DNA of 64,000 bases from Mycolicibacterium komossense. GTDB lineage: Bacteria; Actinomycetota; Actinomycetes; Mycobacteriales; Mycobacteriaceae. Below are positions 16,210 through 24,345 of this stretch, in pieces. The DNA lies in NCBI RefSeq assembly GCF_025822605.1, contig NZ_JACKTY010000009.1, positions 1 through 64,000 on the forward strand. Reading direction: 5' to 3'. The notes beneath the pieces are model-generated. The model was given only the letters and a program-made list of their open reading frames with translations, did not search any database and was not told the DNA's origin. Every line of letters begins with the position of its first letter. Position 1 is the stretch's first letter. The position numbers were made by a program, and so were the translations under genes.

Positions 16210-16782
16210 ATGACAGCCACCCTCGGCTACGCCCGGATCAGCACCACCGGTCAGGACCTCACCGCGCAACAAGCCGCCCTCGCAGCCGCCGGCGTCGACG
16301 CCGAGCGAGTTTTCACCGACAAACTCTCTGGAGCGGTCGGCGCCGCCCGCCCCGGTCTCGCTGCGCTGCTCGAATACGCCCGGACCGGCGATACCGTTGT
16401 GGTGGCCGCGATTGACCGCCTCGGGCGCTCCGCTGCCGAAGTCACTCGCACCATCGCCGACCTCGACAGGCGAGAAATCGTGCTGCGCGCCCTCCGCGAG
16501 GGTATCGACACCGCCACCCCCACCGGCCGTGCTGTCGCAGCCATCATGGCCACCCTGGCTGAACTCGAACTCGAACTCGGCCGGGAGCGACGCGCCGCAT
16601 CACGTGAAGCCCGCCGCTCGCGCAGCCTGCCAGCCACGAAGCCGCCGAAGCTCAGCGCCGTACGCCAGGAGCAGCTGTGTCGGCTGGCGGCCACCGGCGA
16701 ACCGGTCGACGAGCTTGCTGCCGCATTCGGCATCGGGCGTGCGACCGCGTACCGATATTTGAGCCGGGGGCGCGCCACGTGA
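16210..16782 (+). CDS. Serine recombinase, resolvase/invertase family (190 aa)
   Basis: The full catalytic domain begins LGYARISTTGQDL, with nucleophile Ser11 in YARIST, then VFTDKLSGA, ARPGLAALLEYARTGDTVVV and IDRLGRSAAEVTRTI. The helix E region LAELELELGRERRAA is followed by a C-terminal Hin-type helix-turn-helix (VDELAAAFGIGRATAYRYLSRG). The size is typical of Tn3-type resolvases/invertases (about 185-200 aa). It overlaps the next gene by GTGA. No transposase accompanies it. Motif copies A-D nearby are candidate targets. Confidence 0.85.
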   Translation: MTATLGYARISTTGQDLTAQQAALAAAGVDAERVFTDKLSGAVGAARPGLAALLEYARTGDTVVVAAIDRLGRSAAEVTRTIADLDRREIVLRALREGIDTATPTGRAVAAIMATLAELELELGRERRAASREARRSRSLPATKPPKLSAVRQEQLCRLAATGEPVDELAAAFGIGRATAYRYLSRGRAT

Positions 16783-17711
16783 ACGAGAGCGCGCCCCCCT
16801 CGACGCCAGGTGATGACCCGCGCATCGAGCTCATGAGCAAGGTTGCAAAGCTGGAATCCCGGTATGTCGATCAAGTGGACGAGACCGAGGCCACCTGGAT
16901 GAGGGTGGTCCACGCAGCGCTTGAGCGGTGGCGCACCTCGTGGCAGGAACAGACGTCGACACCGACGTTAAACCCCGAGCTGAGCAGGAAATTTCGAGTC
17001 TCCTTTCCGCTGGCCGCACATGCACTGAACCACGTCCAGGCCGCGGTAGCTCTCCAATCGTCATCACCCTGGGTGGCCATGTCATCTGTTCGGATCGCGT
17101 TCGAGCATGCGCTTACTGCGCAGTGGGTCCTGTGGACCAAAGACGGCGAGGACCTGCTTGCAAAACAGATGGCACTGCAGGATCACCGACGGTCGAGCGA
17201 GTTCGTTGACGCGGTCGTGGGAGCCGCCGCCGACACACCCGACCTGGCTGAATCCGCCGCCCTGGCCAAGGAGTTCGGTGAGTTTCTCGGTGAGAAACCC
17301 GTCTCGGACTGGTCGGTCTTCAACCTTTGCGAGAGATTTTCATCCACTCGCTTGCTCTACGGGATTTACCGCGATCTCACGCAGGCAGTTCATCCGTCGT
17401 ATGGACTCGTCCGTGCGCACTTCGACATCACGCCTCCTCCGAAAGTTGTGGTCGGTCCCATCAGCCCGTTCGGGACCGAACTGGATTCGCCCGAGCTGAT
17501 TCGCGGCATGGCTGTCTCAAGCCTGTGGGCGCTCTACGTCCTCGAAGTATCCAAAGCGGGACACCCGGATGCTGCTGACGTGCTCCGCTTGGGCGAAGAA
17601 AACCAACTGCCCGTTGACCTGCGCGCCAGCGATCTCCAACCACACCTCCAGCCCGACTACGAGGCAGTCTTCACGTCAACTTACCGGCGACACCAGCCCA
17701 CTCAGGATTGA
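16779..17711 (+). CDS. DUF5677-like protein coupled to the recombinase (310 aa)
   Basis: The GTG at 16779 overlaps the recombinase TGA (GTGA), so the two are translated together. The predicted mostly helical protein contains VAMSSVRIAFEHALTAQWVLW with AKQMALQDHRR, and YRDLTQAVHPSYG, a layout seen in DUF5677-type proteins, whose role is unknown. There is no membrane segment. Tight coupling suggests a function tied to the recombinase module or a passenger gene. The family call is tentative. Confidence 0.5.
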   Translation: MNESAPPSTPGDDPRIELMSKVAKLESRYVDQVDETEATWMRVVHAALERWRTSWQEQTSTPTLNPELSRKFRVSFPLAAHALNHVQAAVALQSSSPWVAMSSVRIAFEHALTAQWVLWTKDGEDLLAKQMALQDHRRSSEFVDAVVGAAADTPDLAESAALAKEFGEFLGEKPVSDWSVFNLCERFSSTRLLYGIYRDLTQAVHPSYGLVRAHFDITPPPKVVVGPISPFGTELDSPELIRGMAVSSLWALYVLEVSKAGHPDAADVLRLGEENQLPVDLRASDLQPHLQPDYEAVFTSTYRRHQPTQD

Positions 17712-17775
17712 CTCGGCCACCACTACAGGACCCGGCTGGCCGTCACCCCATCAAAGAACTGCTTGCACCCGAAAA

Positions 17776-18282
17776 TTACTCAGGGAGAGTCTGATTCGTT
17801 AGTTCGGAGTTCACTCGTCGGCCACTATGTGGTCGTTGGGGAACGAACGAAGCAAGTCGATGACCGATCACATCGGTAGCGTCGACGGACAGTTCGGGAA
17901 CGTCACCGAAATCGGTACCGCCCCCGGGCAGAGTGCCAGCAACGTGGAAATGAAGGTGAGGGATAGCCTGGTGGGCGGCGACACCATTGTTCTGCCACAC
18001 AGCCACGCCCGGCCTTTTGTACGCGCTGTCGATAGTAATAGCGGCATCACGTAAAGCGACCATCATTGCCTCAGCCTCACCGTCAAACAAGTGCAGAAGC
18101 GAAGGGACGTGACGGTTGGGGAGAACGAGGAGGTGACCGATCCCACGTTGTTCTCGGGTGACGAGCACGGCGACCTGATCTTCTCTCCATAGCACCGTGT
18201 AGGGCCGGCGGCCCGAGAGATAATCGCAGAACGCGCAGTCGTCACCCTCGGGTAGTTCGATGGCCGACTCACGGCGGCTCAT
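17776..18282 (-). CDS. HIT-family nucleotide hydrolase/transferase (168 aa), third gene of the Thoeris operon
   Basis: Histidine-triad fold: a CxxC zinc pair (Cys16/Cys19, DDCAFCDYLSG), GHLLVLPNRHVPSL, NNGVAAHQ, and the catalytic triad HLHFHVA with His109, His111 and His113. The family hydrolyses or transfers nucleotidyl groups (dinucleotides, phosphoramidates, adenylylated substrates). Its ATG overlaps the stop of the Thoeris Macro effector gene (ATGA), so it is the third gene of a coupled operon. A role in degrading or tuning the TIR-made nucleotide signal is a reasonable inference. A generic housekeeping HIT passenger is the alternative. Confidence 0.8.
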   Translation of the reverse strand: MSRRESAIELPEGDDCAFCDYLSGRRPYTVLWREDQVAVLVTREQRGIGHLLVLPNRHVPSLLHLFDGEAEAMMVALRDAAITIDSAYKRPGVAVWQNNGVAAHQAIPHLHFHVAGTLPGGGTDFGDVPELSVDATDVIGHRLASFVPQRPHSGRRVNSELTNQTLPE

Positions 18283-19136
18283 GAGGGCCTCAGAGAGTTT
18301 AGAAACGCTTGAATCTCAAGGTGATCGAGGGCGTCGTACTCGGCCGGGGGTGCAACAATTATCAACTCGTCGCAGACCTTCGAAGTGCGGGAGGCCAGCA
18401 TGAACGATAGTGCAATGAACCGTACCGAGTCCGCGGCAGGGAGAACGGGAGACAGCTTGGATTGGCCTCCCCCGATCATGGGCACGCATACACGCCCGCC
18501 ATTGCTATTGGCGCGTACCGCTTTCCACAGTTCACTCAGACTGTTCCAAACCCCATCGGTGGTGGAGGAGGCGGTGCTTCCCTTGTCCATCAGGGTGTAC
18601 GCCACAAGAAAGTATCTAACTGCGTTGGCGCGCAACGTGATTGTGGTGCCCAACGGGTACCGGGTGATTTTCCCTTGCTTACCCTCTACCTCGCCAATGG
18701 GCAGAACGTGGGCCAACTCCTGGTCAATATCCGCGTCGAGTTGCCCGACATCGCCACCATAAACGCGCTGCAGGAATTGGCCTTGGACGCTCTTGGGGGC
18801 GATGTATGGGGCGGCGGTGTCGAAGGTGTCGCTGACTCCAATGATCAGGTGGGCATCCTGTTGCTCGAATAGGTCCCCGCGAATCAGCTTGATCGTGGTG
18901 GCCGGCGCCTGATAGCTGGTTTCGACCGGCCGCGGCCACCCTCGGACGACCCCGTAGACGACGGCGGCGACCAGGGCGGGCCATATTAGCCACCCGCGAC
19001 CGATGAAGAGATCGGGGATGAAGAGCGCCACCGCGCTGGCGACGGCGGCTAGGGCACCGAACAGCGCAAATGCTTGGGTGAGAAGAATCTTCCAGAAGCG
19101 CCGTGTACGGATGTCGCGACGCACCGACCCCATCAC
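18279..19136 (-). CDS. Type II Thoeris effector ThsA-like: 2 TM helices plus Macro domain
   Basis: Residues 14-40 and 48-66 are two hydrophobic helices (ILLTQAFALFGALAAV; LIWPALVAAVVYGVV). The remainder is a Macro-like domain of the DUF6430 type: IKLIRGDLFEQQDAHLIIGV with SDTFDT, PKSVQGQFLQRVYGG, YFLVAYT, and VCVPMIGGGQSKL, the glycine-rich phosphate loop. In type II Thoeris the Macro domain senses a histidine-ADP-ribose signal made by the TIR protein, and the membrane helices then disrupt the membrane, killing the infected cell. It overlaps both neighbours by 4 bp. Confidence 0.8.
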   Translation of the reverse strand: MMGSVRRDIRTRRFWKILLTQAFALFGALAAVASAVALFIPDLFIGRGWLIWPALVAAVVYGVVRGWPRPVETSYQAPATTIKLIRGDLFEQQDAHLIIGVSDTFDTAAPYIAPKSVQGQFLQRVYGGDVGQLDADIDQELAHVLPIGEVEGKQGKITRYPLGTTITLRANAVRYFLVAYTLMDKGSTASSTTDGVWNSLSELWKAVRANSNGGRVCVPMIGGGQSKLSPVLPAADSVRFIALSFMLASRTSKVCDELIIVAPPAEYDALDHLEIQAFLNSLRPS

Positions 19137-19642
19137 AAACCGAGCTCGGAGTAAATATGCTCCTTGTAGTAGTGCGGCCCAGTGGCGTCACTAGATGCGA
19201 ATTTGGGAGCGTAATTGTCGAGCGCGTATTTGATGATCGCCGCCTGGAACGATACCGACAGGGTGTAGTAGTCAGCATCCAGCAGCGGCGTGGGGATGAA
19301 GTTGCGGTCGATGGTGCGGTCTCCGTCGAGATTGGCCACCACGATAGGAAGGTTGAATTCCGTCATCACCTTGACCTCGTGGGCAAGGAATGAAGTTCCG
19401 TCCGAGCCCTTCTTCTTCGCATCAGCGCTTCCTAGAAGGACGATCTGCTTCGCGTTTTTCAGTCGCTCACGCAGGTTGCGTTTGATGGTCTCGGGCTGGC
19501 TGGTGTCACGGGATATGTACAGGTCATGTGCATCGAAGAAGTCGAAATCGATGTTCTTGTTCTCGCGCCATGCTTCCATCAGGCGGTAGGACGAGATGTC
19601 CTCGCTCGCGAAAGCGACATATGTCTTGTTGCGGTAGCTCAT
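19133..19642 (-). CDS. Thoeris ThsB-like TIR-domain protein (169 aa)
   Basis: The TIR fold of the MTH538/DUF1863 type is visible: KTYVAFASEDISSYRLMEAW with IDFDFFDAHDLY, then RNLRERLKNAKQIVLLGS, and FLAHEVKVMTEFNLPIVVANLDGD. Glu89 in the HEV motif sits where TIR NADases keep their catalytic glutamate. ThsB proteins sense phage infection and convert NAD+ to a signalling nucleotide. The ATG follows GGGGGAAA. It is the first gene of the ThsB-ThsA-HIT operon, with a divergent spacer of about 180 bp separating it from the DUF6338 gene. Confidence 0.8.
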   Translation of the reverse strand: MSYRNKTYVAFASEDISSYRLMEAWRENKNIDFDFFDAHDLYISRDTSQPETIKRNLRERLKNAKQIVLLGSADAKKKGSDGTSFLAHEVKVMTEFNLPIVVANLDGDRTIDRNFIPTPLLDADYYTLSVSFQAAIIKYALDNYAPKFASSDATGPHYYKEHIYSELGL

Positions 19643-19819
19643 GGTTTCCCCCGGGTAAACGACGGTGTTAGCGCCTCATTCATACCGTGTCCCGCCGACA
19701 CCGTTGCAGCATTGTGGGGTCGCACGCGCCGAGAGCGGCGGAAGGCAGACCCGCCCTGTTGTGCTGCTGCCCGAAGTCTTCAGTTTTGGGACGGTCGGTG
19801 ATTTGGGGAAACTGTTTCG

Positions 19820-20476
19820 ATGCTGGCAACTTTTCAGGCTCTGGCAGTCCTGCTGACTTCGGTCTTGCCCGGCGCACTCTTCACCTTCGAATACGAGCGT
19901 GAGTACACCAGGGCTGTCTCAGGGGACTCCAGCGAGCGCCTGATCGTCTTCCTGACCACCTCGGCCGTGTTTGCGATGGCATCGGCACCCCTGCTCTACC
20001 AGGGATACCGCACGTACATCGTGACCGGCCGCCTCAAGGACGGGGAACCGTTGCCATGGTGGATCTGGCTCATTGTGGCGGGCTATGTCATCGTTCCGCT
20101 GCTCGTCGGTTTCCTCGCCGGGAACGCAGCCCGAGAACGCAGACGCGGATCACGATTCCTCACGGGCCCGCGGCCACACCCGACCGCCTGGGATGCGCTC
20201 TTTCGGACACCGAAACTTGGCGGCCTTCTGCGTCTGACGTTGAAGGACGGAACGCTCATTGTCGGTGAATGGGCCACGGGGGACGCCGGCTCCAACCTGC
20301 CCGACAGCTACGCCTCGGCCTTCCCTCACGCCCAGGATCTCTATCTCCGAGAAACCTTCGCAATGAGAGACGACGGGTCTCTTGAGATCGACGAGAACGA
20401 TGACACCGTTCCGAGAGGCGTCGCGGTACTTATCAGCTGGTCAGAGGTGGCGTACGCTGAGTTCGAAGCACTGTAA
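19820..20476 (+). CDS. DUF6338-type membrane protein (218 aa)
   Basis: Three hydrophobic helices (about 3-18, 45-62 and 79-99) precede a soluble C-terminal domain. That domain contains AWDALFRTPKLGGLLRLTL, GTLIVGEWA, SYASAFPHAQDLYL and RGVAVLISWSEVAYAEF, the pattern of DUF6338 proteins. GGGGAAA lies 8 nt before the ATG. Function is unknown. It is followed by a small proline-rich gene, a pairing often seen for this family, and sits between Thoeris and an abortive-infection gene, which suggests a defence-related role. Confidence 0.65.
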   Translation: MLATFQALAVLLTSVLPGALFTFEYEREYTRAVSGDSSERLIVFLTTSAVFAMASAPLLYQGYRTYIVTGRLKDGEPLPWWIWLIVAGYVIVPLLVGFLAGNAARERRRGSRFLTGPRPHPTAWDALFRTPKLGGLLRLTLKDGTLIVGEWATGDAGSNLPDSYASAFPHAQDLYLRETFAMRDDGSLEIDENDDTVPRGVAVLISWSEVAYAEFEAL

Positions 20477-20495
20477 TAGGCAGGGAGAAGCCGTA

Positions 20496-20696
20496 GTGAC
20501 CGAGCGATCGCAACGTCAGACTGGTCAGCCACGCCCCAGCACCGGCAATCGCGAAGAGCGATACGGCGGGTACACACCCGGCAAGAGTTCCTCGGAGCTG
20601 AACCGTCCGCAGGGTCTTCGCAACCCGCCCCCTTCGCGTCCTCAGCCGGCGAATCCGCCGCAAAACCAGACCAACAACCCACCTTCGCAAAGCTGA
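20496..20696 (+). CDS. Small proline-rich YTP-motif protein, DUF6338 partner (66 aa)
   Basis: The GTG at 20496 has AGGGAGAA about 8 nt upstream, 19 bp after the DUF6338 gene. The protein is disordered, with GGYTPGKSSSEL and a Pro/Asn/Gln-rich tail (NPPPSRPQPANPPQNQTNNP). Small proteins with a YTP motif regularly follow DUF6338 genes, so this is likely a genuine companion even though it looks low-complexity. No enzymatic motif is visible. Confidence 0.6.
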   Translation: MTERSQRQTGQPRPSTGNREERYGGYTPGKSSSELNRPQGLRNPPPSRPQPANPPQNQTNNPPSQS

Positions 20697-20802
20697 CTGC
20701 TTGCGTCATACGAAATGGCGCACCCTTGAACTGTGGCATATGACCACTGGCCCCATCTGTCAGTTCGTGCATCGGGAGTGTCGCTAACCCCATAAAAGAC
20801 GC

Positions 20803-21741
20803 TTACGCGAGAGGTTTGAGACGCCCAGCGACTACCCGCGCGTGCCAAGTATCGAGAACGAACTCTGCGACAGTGACTGTTGCATTGAGCGCCAATCGCG
20901 CGTGCCTCGCAAGCGCCACACTCCGCTTGGACTGCCCATGGCCGATTCCTAGCTCGTTGCGCAGCTCCGCCAACGACTGGATTGTGGTAACAAGCGTGCG
21001 CAAAATCTGCTGCGCAGACTCACTTCCCTTGGCACTCTGCGGAACCGAATCTGCCTTCAGCTCAAGCAGATCGGCGACGTACCGATAGAGCTGAGGAATG
21101 TCCTCCCGCTGCCCGTACGCCACACCAGACTGGTCGAGAATGATCCTGAACAAGCTCTCGACTAGGTTCTTCGACGACGAGATCGCAGCGGCTGGATCTG
21201 AGCTGAGATTGTCACGGATGCGTACAAGGTGCTCTTCCAGCACCACCGGGTCGGTCAGGAGTTCTCGTTCGCCGAGCCGAAGGTCCGGGCTTGCGCCGTG
21301 AAAGGAGTCGCGACGGCGCCATCCGTAGACGGCATGGCCACTGATCCAGTCAGCTGGGTATAGCTCGTAGCCGTCTCTGGCGAGGGCTTCGTTGAACGAG
21401 TTGAGAAGACGGCCGACCTCCTCCTCATCGGGTCTCACCAACGGGTGCAGCATTTCAGCCAGGAATTGCAGAACGAGTTCGTCATCGCCGTGCTGCAACC
21501 CGAAGCGGCTGTCGGTAAACACCCAATCGTCTGGCCAGTCTTCAGGGTTGTTCACACGATGCTGCCGGATATCGCCTACCGCTGACTTGTACCTAGAATC
21601 AGTGCTTGGCATTGAGTCCAAGTCGTAGATGCGCGCCAAGAACTCGGGCTCCTCCAACCTCCCCTCCCAGAGCACCTTCGACAGTGTGATCGTGTCGAAG
21701 ATCCTGCGGCGCGTGACCGGGGTGATGAGCTTCGTCGGCAC
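20803..21741 (-). CDS. AbiJ-type abortive infection protein (312 aa)
   Basis: The N-terminal 135 residues match the AbiJ-NTD3 layout (ITPVTRRRIFDTITL, FLARIYDLDSMPSTDSRY, WVFTDSRFGLQHGDDELVLQFLAEMLHPLVRP). The C-terminal half is an Abi_C-type helical domain (SSKNLVESLFRIILDQSG, YRYVADLL, LRTLVTTIQSLAELRNELGIGHG) with the R-x4-6-H surface typical of HEPN-like RNases. AAGGAG is 8 nt before the GTG at 21741; the GTG at 21747 is too close. The predicted role is suicide defence against phage. It stands alone, on the minus strand, at the island's right edge. Confidence 0.75.
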   Translation of the reverse strand: MPTKLITPVTRRRIFDTITLSKVLWEGRLEEPEFLARIYDLDSMPSTDSRYKSAVGDIRQHRVNNPEDWPDDWVFTDSRFGLQHGDDELVLQFLAEMLHPLVRPDEEEVGRLLNSFNEALARDGYELYPADWISGHAVYGWRRRDSFHGASPDLRLGERELLTDPVVLEEHLVRIRDNLSSDPAAAISSSKNLVESLFRIILDQSGVAYGQREDIPQLYRYVADLLELKADSVPQSAKGSESAQQILRTLVTTIQSLAELRNELGIGHGQSKRSVALARHARLALNATVTVAEFVLDTWHARVVAGRLKPLA

Positions 21742-21870
21742 GCCCACAACTCCTTAAACCTGGACCCGGCCCACCACGGATGGTGGTTAGTGAACTTCCA
21801 CGATTACCGGGACTTACGCGACAAAATCCCCCGCAGCTCCTGAAGTCGCACCTGAAGTCCGTCTCATCGA

Positions 21871-21938
21871 CAAACACAAAGGTCACGAACCACTTCTGGT
21901 TCGTGACCTTTGTCGTCGCAGTTCGTAGAACCGCTCTA
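21871..21938 (-). repeat. Right copy of direct repeat / tRNA-Leu terminator (candidate att)
   Basis: The hairpin AAAGGTCACGAACC-ACTTCT-GGTTCGTGACCTTT (14-bp stem) lies just 3' of tRNA-Leu and is followed on the minus strand by a TTTGTGTTTG run. It therefore serves as the tRNA terminator. Outer blocks CAAACACAAAGGTCACGA and CAGTTCGTAGAACCGCTCT repeat at 1593-1666. Confidence 0.65.
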
Positions 21939-21940
21939 TG

Positions 21941-22023
21941 TGGGCGAAGGGGGACTTGAACCCCCACGTCCCGAAGGACACTGGCACCTGAAGCCAGCGC
22001 GTCTGCCATTCCGCCACTCGCCC
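21941..22023 (-). tRNA. leuT: tRNA-Leu (CAG)
   Basis: On the minus strand the gene begins GGGCGAGTGGCGGAATGGCA and folds with a long variable arm (class II). The anticodon stem CTGGC/GCCAG holds loop TTCAGGT with anticodon CAG. The T arm is GGGGGTTCAAGTCCCCC. The 3' end CTTCGCCCA has no encoded CCA. It is the boundary between island and core, and a typical integration target. Confidence 0.95.
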
Positions 22024-22294
22024 AAAACAACCGGCAGAGCGTATCACGGTGACCGGGTCATACTCCAAACCGTGACTACCGCCCCAGGTGGGCCGAATCG
22101 GAGTGAGGCGAGCAAGTGATCAGAGCGCTGACCTGCCCGGATGCGATTCACAGAGTTTCTATGGTGCCGTAGCGATGTGCTGGCCCGATACCATGCAGAG
22201 AAAACACGCGGGTGACACGACACGCGACCGGGTACTCGCGTGCAGCGCGTGACGCGGAAGCCTTATGACGGAACACGGAAAGGCAGGCGGTGAC

Positions 22295-23731
22295 ATGGGA
22301 TTGGTTCAGCGGTTCGACCGCAAGATCGAGTCCACTGTCGGCGACGCTTTTGCCCGGGTCTTCGGCGGATCGATCGTTCCGCAAGAGGTAGAAGGGATGC
22401 TGCGGCGGGAATCCGCCGACGGCGTGCGTTCGCTGCAGGGTGGCCGCCTGTTGGCTGCCAACGAGTACGTCATTACCCTCAGTGTGCCCGACTACGAGAA
22501 GGTGCAAGCCGATCCCGATCTCACGGCGGACACTTTTGCCAAGCATCTGGGTGGATACATCGGCGAGCAAGGGTGGCAAACGTATGGTGATGTGGTCGTC
22601 AGATTCGAGCCATCACCGAACTTGCACACTGGCCAGGTCCGTGCACGAGGTGTCGTCAACCCTGATGTCACACCCGGCGCCATGGCCACCCCGAGCACAA
22701 GCCAGCCCGCCCCAGCACAATCAGACCAGGCGTCGACCGTAGAACCAGGAGTACCGATGACCGACAATCCGACCTATCGCGGCCAGGGGCAGGGGCGTCC
22801 TGGAGACGACTACTACGACGACCGTTACGGGCGTCCCCAGGACGAGCCACGCGCCGCCGGTCAGGAACCGCCGCGCGCTCCGTACACACCACCGGAGCCT
22901 GGCGCTTACCCGCCGCCGCCCCAGGGTGAGCCGAACTACCCCCCGCCGCGCCCGGGTGGCTACCCCGATCAGGGTGGCTACCCCGAACAGGGCGCCTACC
23001 CGCCCCCGTCGTACGAGCAGCGCCCGCCGGCCGGCTACGGCCCGCCCTCAGGCGGCTACGACCAGGGTTACCGCCAGGGCCCCGGCTACGGCGCGCCTCA
23101 GGGCGGCTACGGGGCCCCCGCGGGCGCCCCGCCCGGCGCCGACTACGACTACGGCCGACCGGATGGCCGTCCGGAAGGGCGCCCCGCACCGGGACGCCCC
23201 GATGAGTACGGTCGGCCGGGCTACCCGGATCAGGGCGGCTACGGCCAGCCCGGCTACCCCGCCGGCGGCGGCTACGACCGGCCGGAAGGTCGCCCGGAGT
23301 ACGGCCAGCCCGAGTACGGCCGCTACCCGGAGGGCCCCGGCGGCGGTTACGGCGAGCCCGCCCGTGGTGACTACGACTACGGTCAGCCCCCCGCCGCAGG
23401 CGGCTACAGCGGTTACGGCCAAGGTGCCGATTACCGTCCCGGCGCCGCGGCGGTCACCCTGCAGCTCGACGACGGCTCCGGCCGTACCTACCAGCTGCGC
23501 GAGGGCGCCAATGTCATCGGTCGCGGCCAGGACGCCCAGTTCCGGCTGCCCGACACCGGTGTGTCCCGCCGCCACCTGGAGATTCGATGGGACGGCCAGG
23601 TCGCTCTGCTGTCGGACCTCAACTCCACCAACGGCACCACGGTGAACAACGCGCCGGTGCAGGAGTGGCAGCTGGCCGACGGCGACGTGATTCGCCTGGG
23701 CCACTCCGAGATCGTCGTCCGCGTCCACTGA
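22295..23731 (+). CDS. fhaA: FHA-domain protein FhaA (478 aa)
   Basis: The N-terminal domain (MGLVQRFDRKIESTVGDAFARVF to about 115) is the FhaA_N/DUF3662 fold. A long Pro/Gly/Tyr/Gln-rich disordered linker (about 160-390) follows, and then a C-terminal FHA domain with NVIGRG, SRRHLEIRWDG and LNSTNGTTVNN, which binds phosphothreonine. In mycobacteria FhaA binds the phosphorylated pseudokinase domain of MurJ/Rv3910 (encoded at 60.5-64 kb) and is a PknB substrate controlling peptidoglycan synthesis. The ATG at 22295 is chosen over the one at 22265 because conserved sequence starts there. It is first in the cell-wall kinase operon. Confidence 0.95.
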   Translation: MGLVQRFDRKIESTVGDAFARVFGGSIVPQEVEGMLRRESADGVRSLQGGRLLAANEYVITLSVPDYEKVQADPDLTADTFAKHLGGYIGEQGWQTYGDVVVRFEPSPNLHTGQVRARGVVNPDVTPGAMATPSTSQPAPAQSDQASTVEPGVPMTDNPTYRGQGQGRPGDDYYDDRYGRPQDEPRAAGQEPPRAPYTPPEPGAYPPPPQGEPNYPPPRPGGYPDQGGYPEQGAYPPPSYEQRPPAGYGPPSGGYDQGYRQGPGYGAPQGGYGAPAGAPPGADYDYGRPDGRPEGRPAPGRPDEYGRPGYPDQGGYGQPGYPAGGGYDRPEGRPEYGQPEYGRYPEGPGGGYGEPARGDYDYGQPPAAGGYSGYGQGADYRPGAAAVTLQLDDGSGRTYQLREGANVIGRGQDAQFRLPDTGVSRRHLEIRWDGQVALLSDLNSTNGTTVNNAPVQEWQLADGDVIRLGHSEIVVRVH

Positions 23732-23877
23732 GTTCACGGCTGGTCACGACCCGGGTGTAAAGCTGTGAGGCTTGCCCTCACTTCGGCCACCGCCCAAGTA
23801 TCGTGACGTTGCCGACGGGCGCAGCTGTTTGCGGGCGCCCCGGGGCCGCGAGTGAATGTGGACGGGAAGGACGTCAG

Positions 23878-24345
23878 ATGCAGGGACTGGTTCTGCAGCT
23901 GACGCGTGCCGGTTTCCTACTCCTGTTGTGGCTGTTCATCTGGTCGGTGCTGCGCATTCTCAGAACGGATATCTATGCCCCGACCGGTGCTGTCATGGTT
24001 CGCCGTGGCCTGGCGTTACGCGGCACGCTGCTGCCGGCCCGTCAGCGTCGCACGTCGGCTCGCTATCTCGTGGTGACCGAGGGATCGCTGGTCGGCACCA
24101 GGATCACCCTGGGCACCCAGCCAGTGCTGATCGGCCGGGCTGATGACTCCACGCTGGTGCTCACCGACGATTACTCTTCGACTCGACATGCGCGGCTGTC
24201 CCAGAGGGGCACCGAGTGGTACGTCGAGGATCTAGGATCCACCAACGGTACTTACCTTGACAGGGCGAAGGTGACGACGGCTGTACGTGTTCCGATAGGC
24301 ACGCCGGTTCGTATTGGCAAGACGACAATCGAGCTACGACCGTGA
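23878..24345 (+). CDS. fhaB: FHA-domain protein FhaB/FipA (155 aa)
   Basis: An N-terminal membrane helix (AGFLLLLWLFIWSVLRIL) precedes a cytosolic FHA domain with PVLIGRADDS, SSTRHARLSQ and DLGSTNGTYLD. It reads phosphothreonine signals of PknA/PknB during division. The ATG at 23878 follows GGGAAGGACG. Its stop overlaps the pstP start (GTGA). Confidence 0.93.
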   Translation: MQGLVLQLTRAGFLLLLWLFIWSVLRILRTDIYAPTGAVMVRRGLALRGTLLPARQRRTSARYLVVTEGSLVGTRITLGTQPVLIGRADDSTLVLTDDYSSTRHARLSQRGTEWYVEDLGSTNGTYLDRAKVTTAVRVPIGTPVRIGKTTIELRP

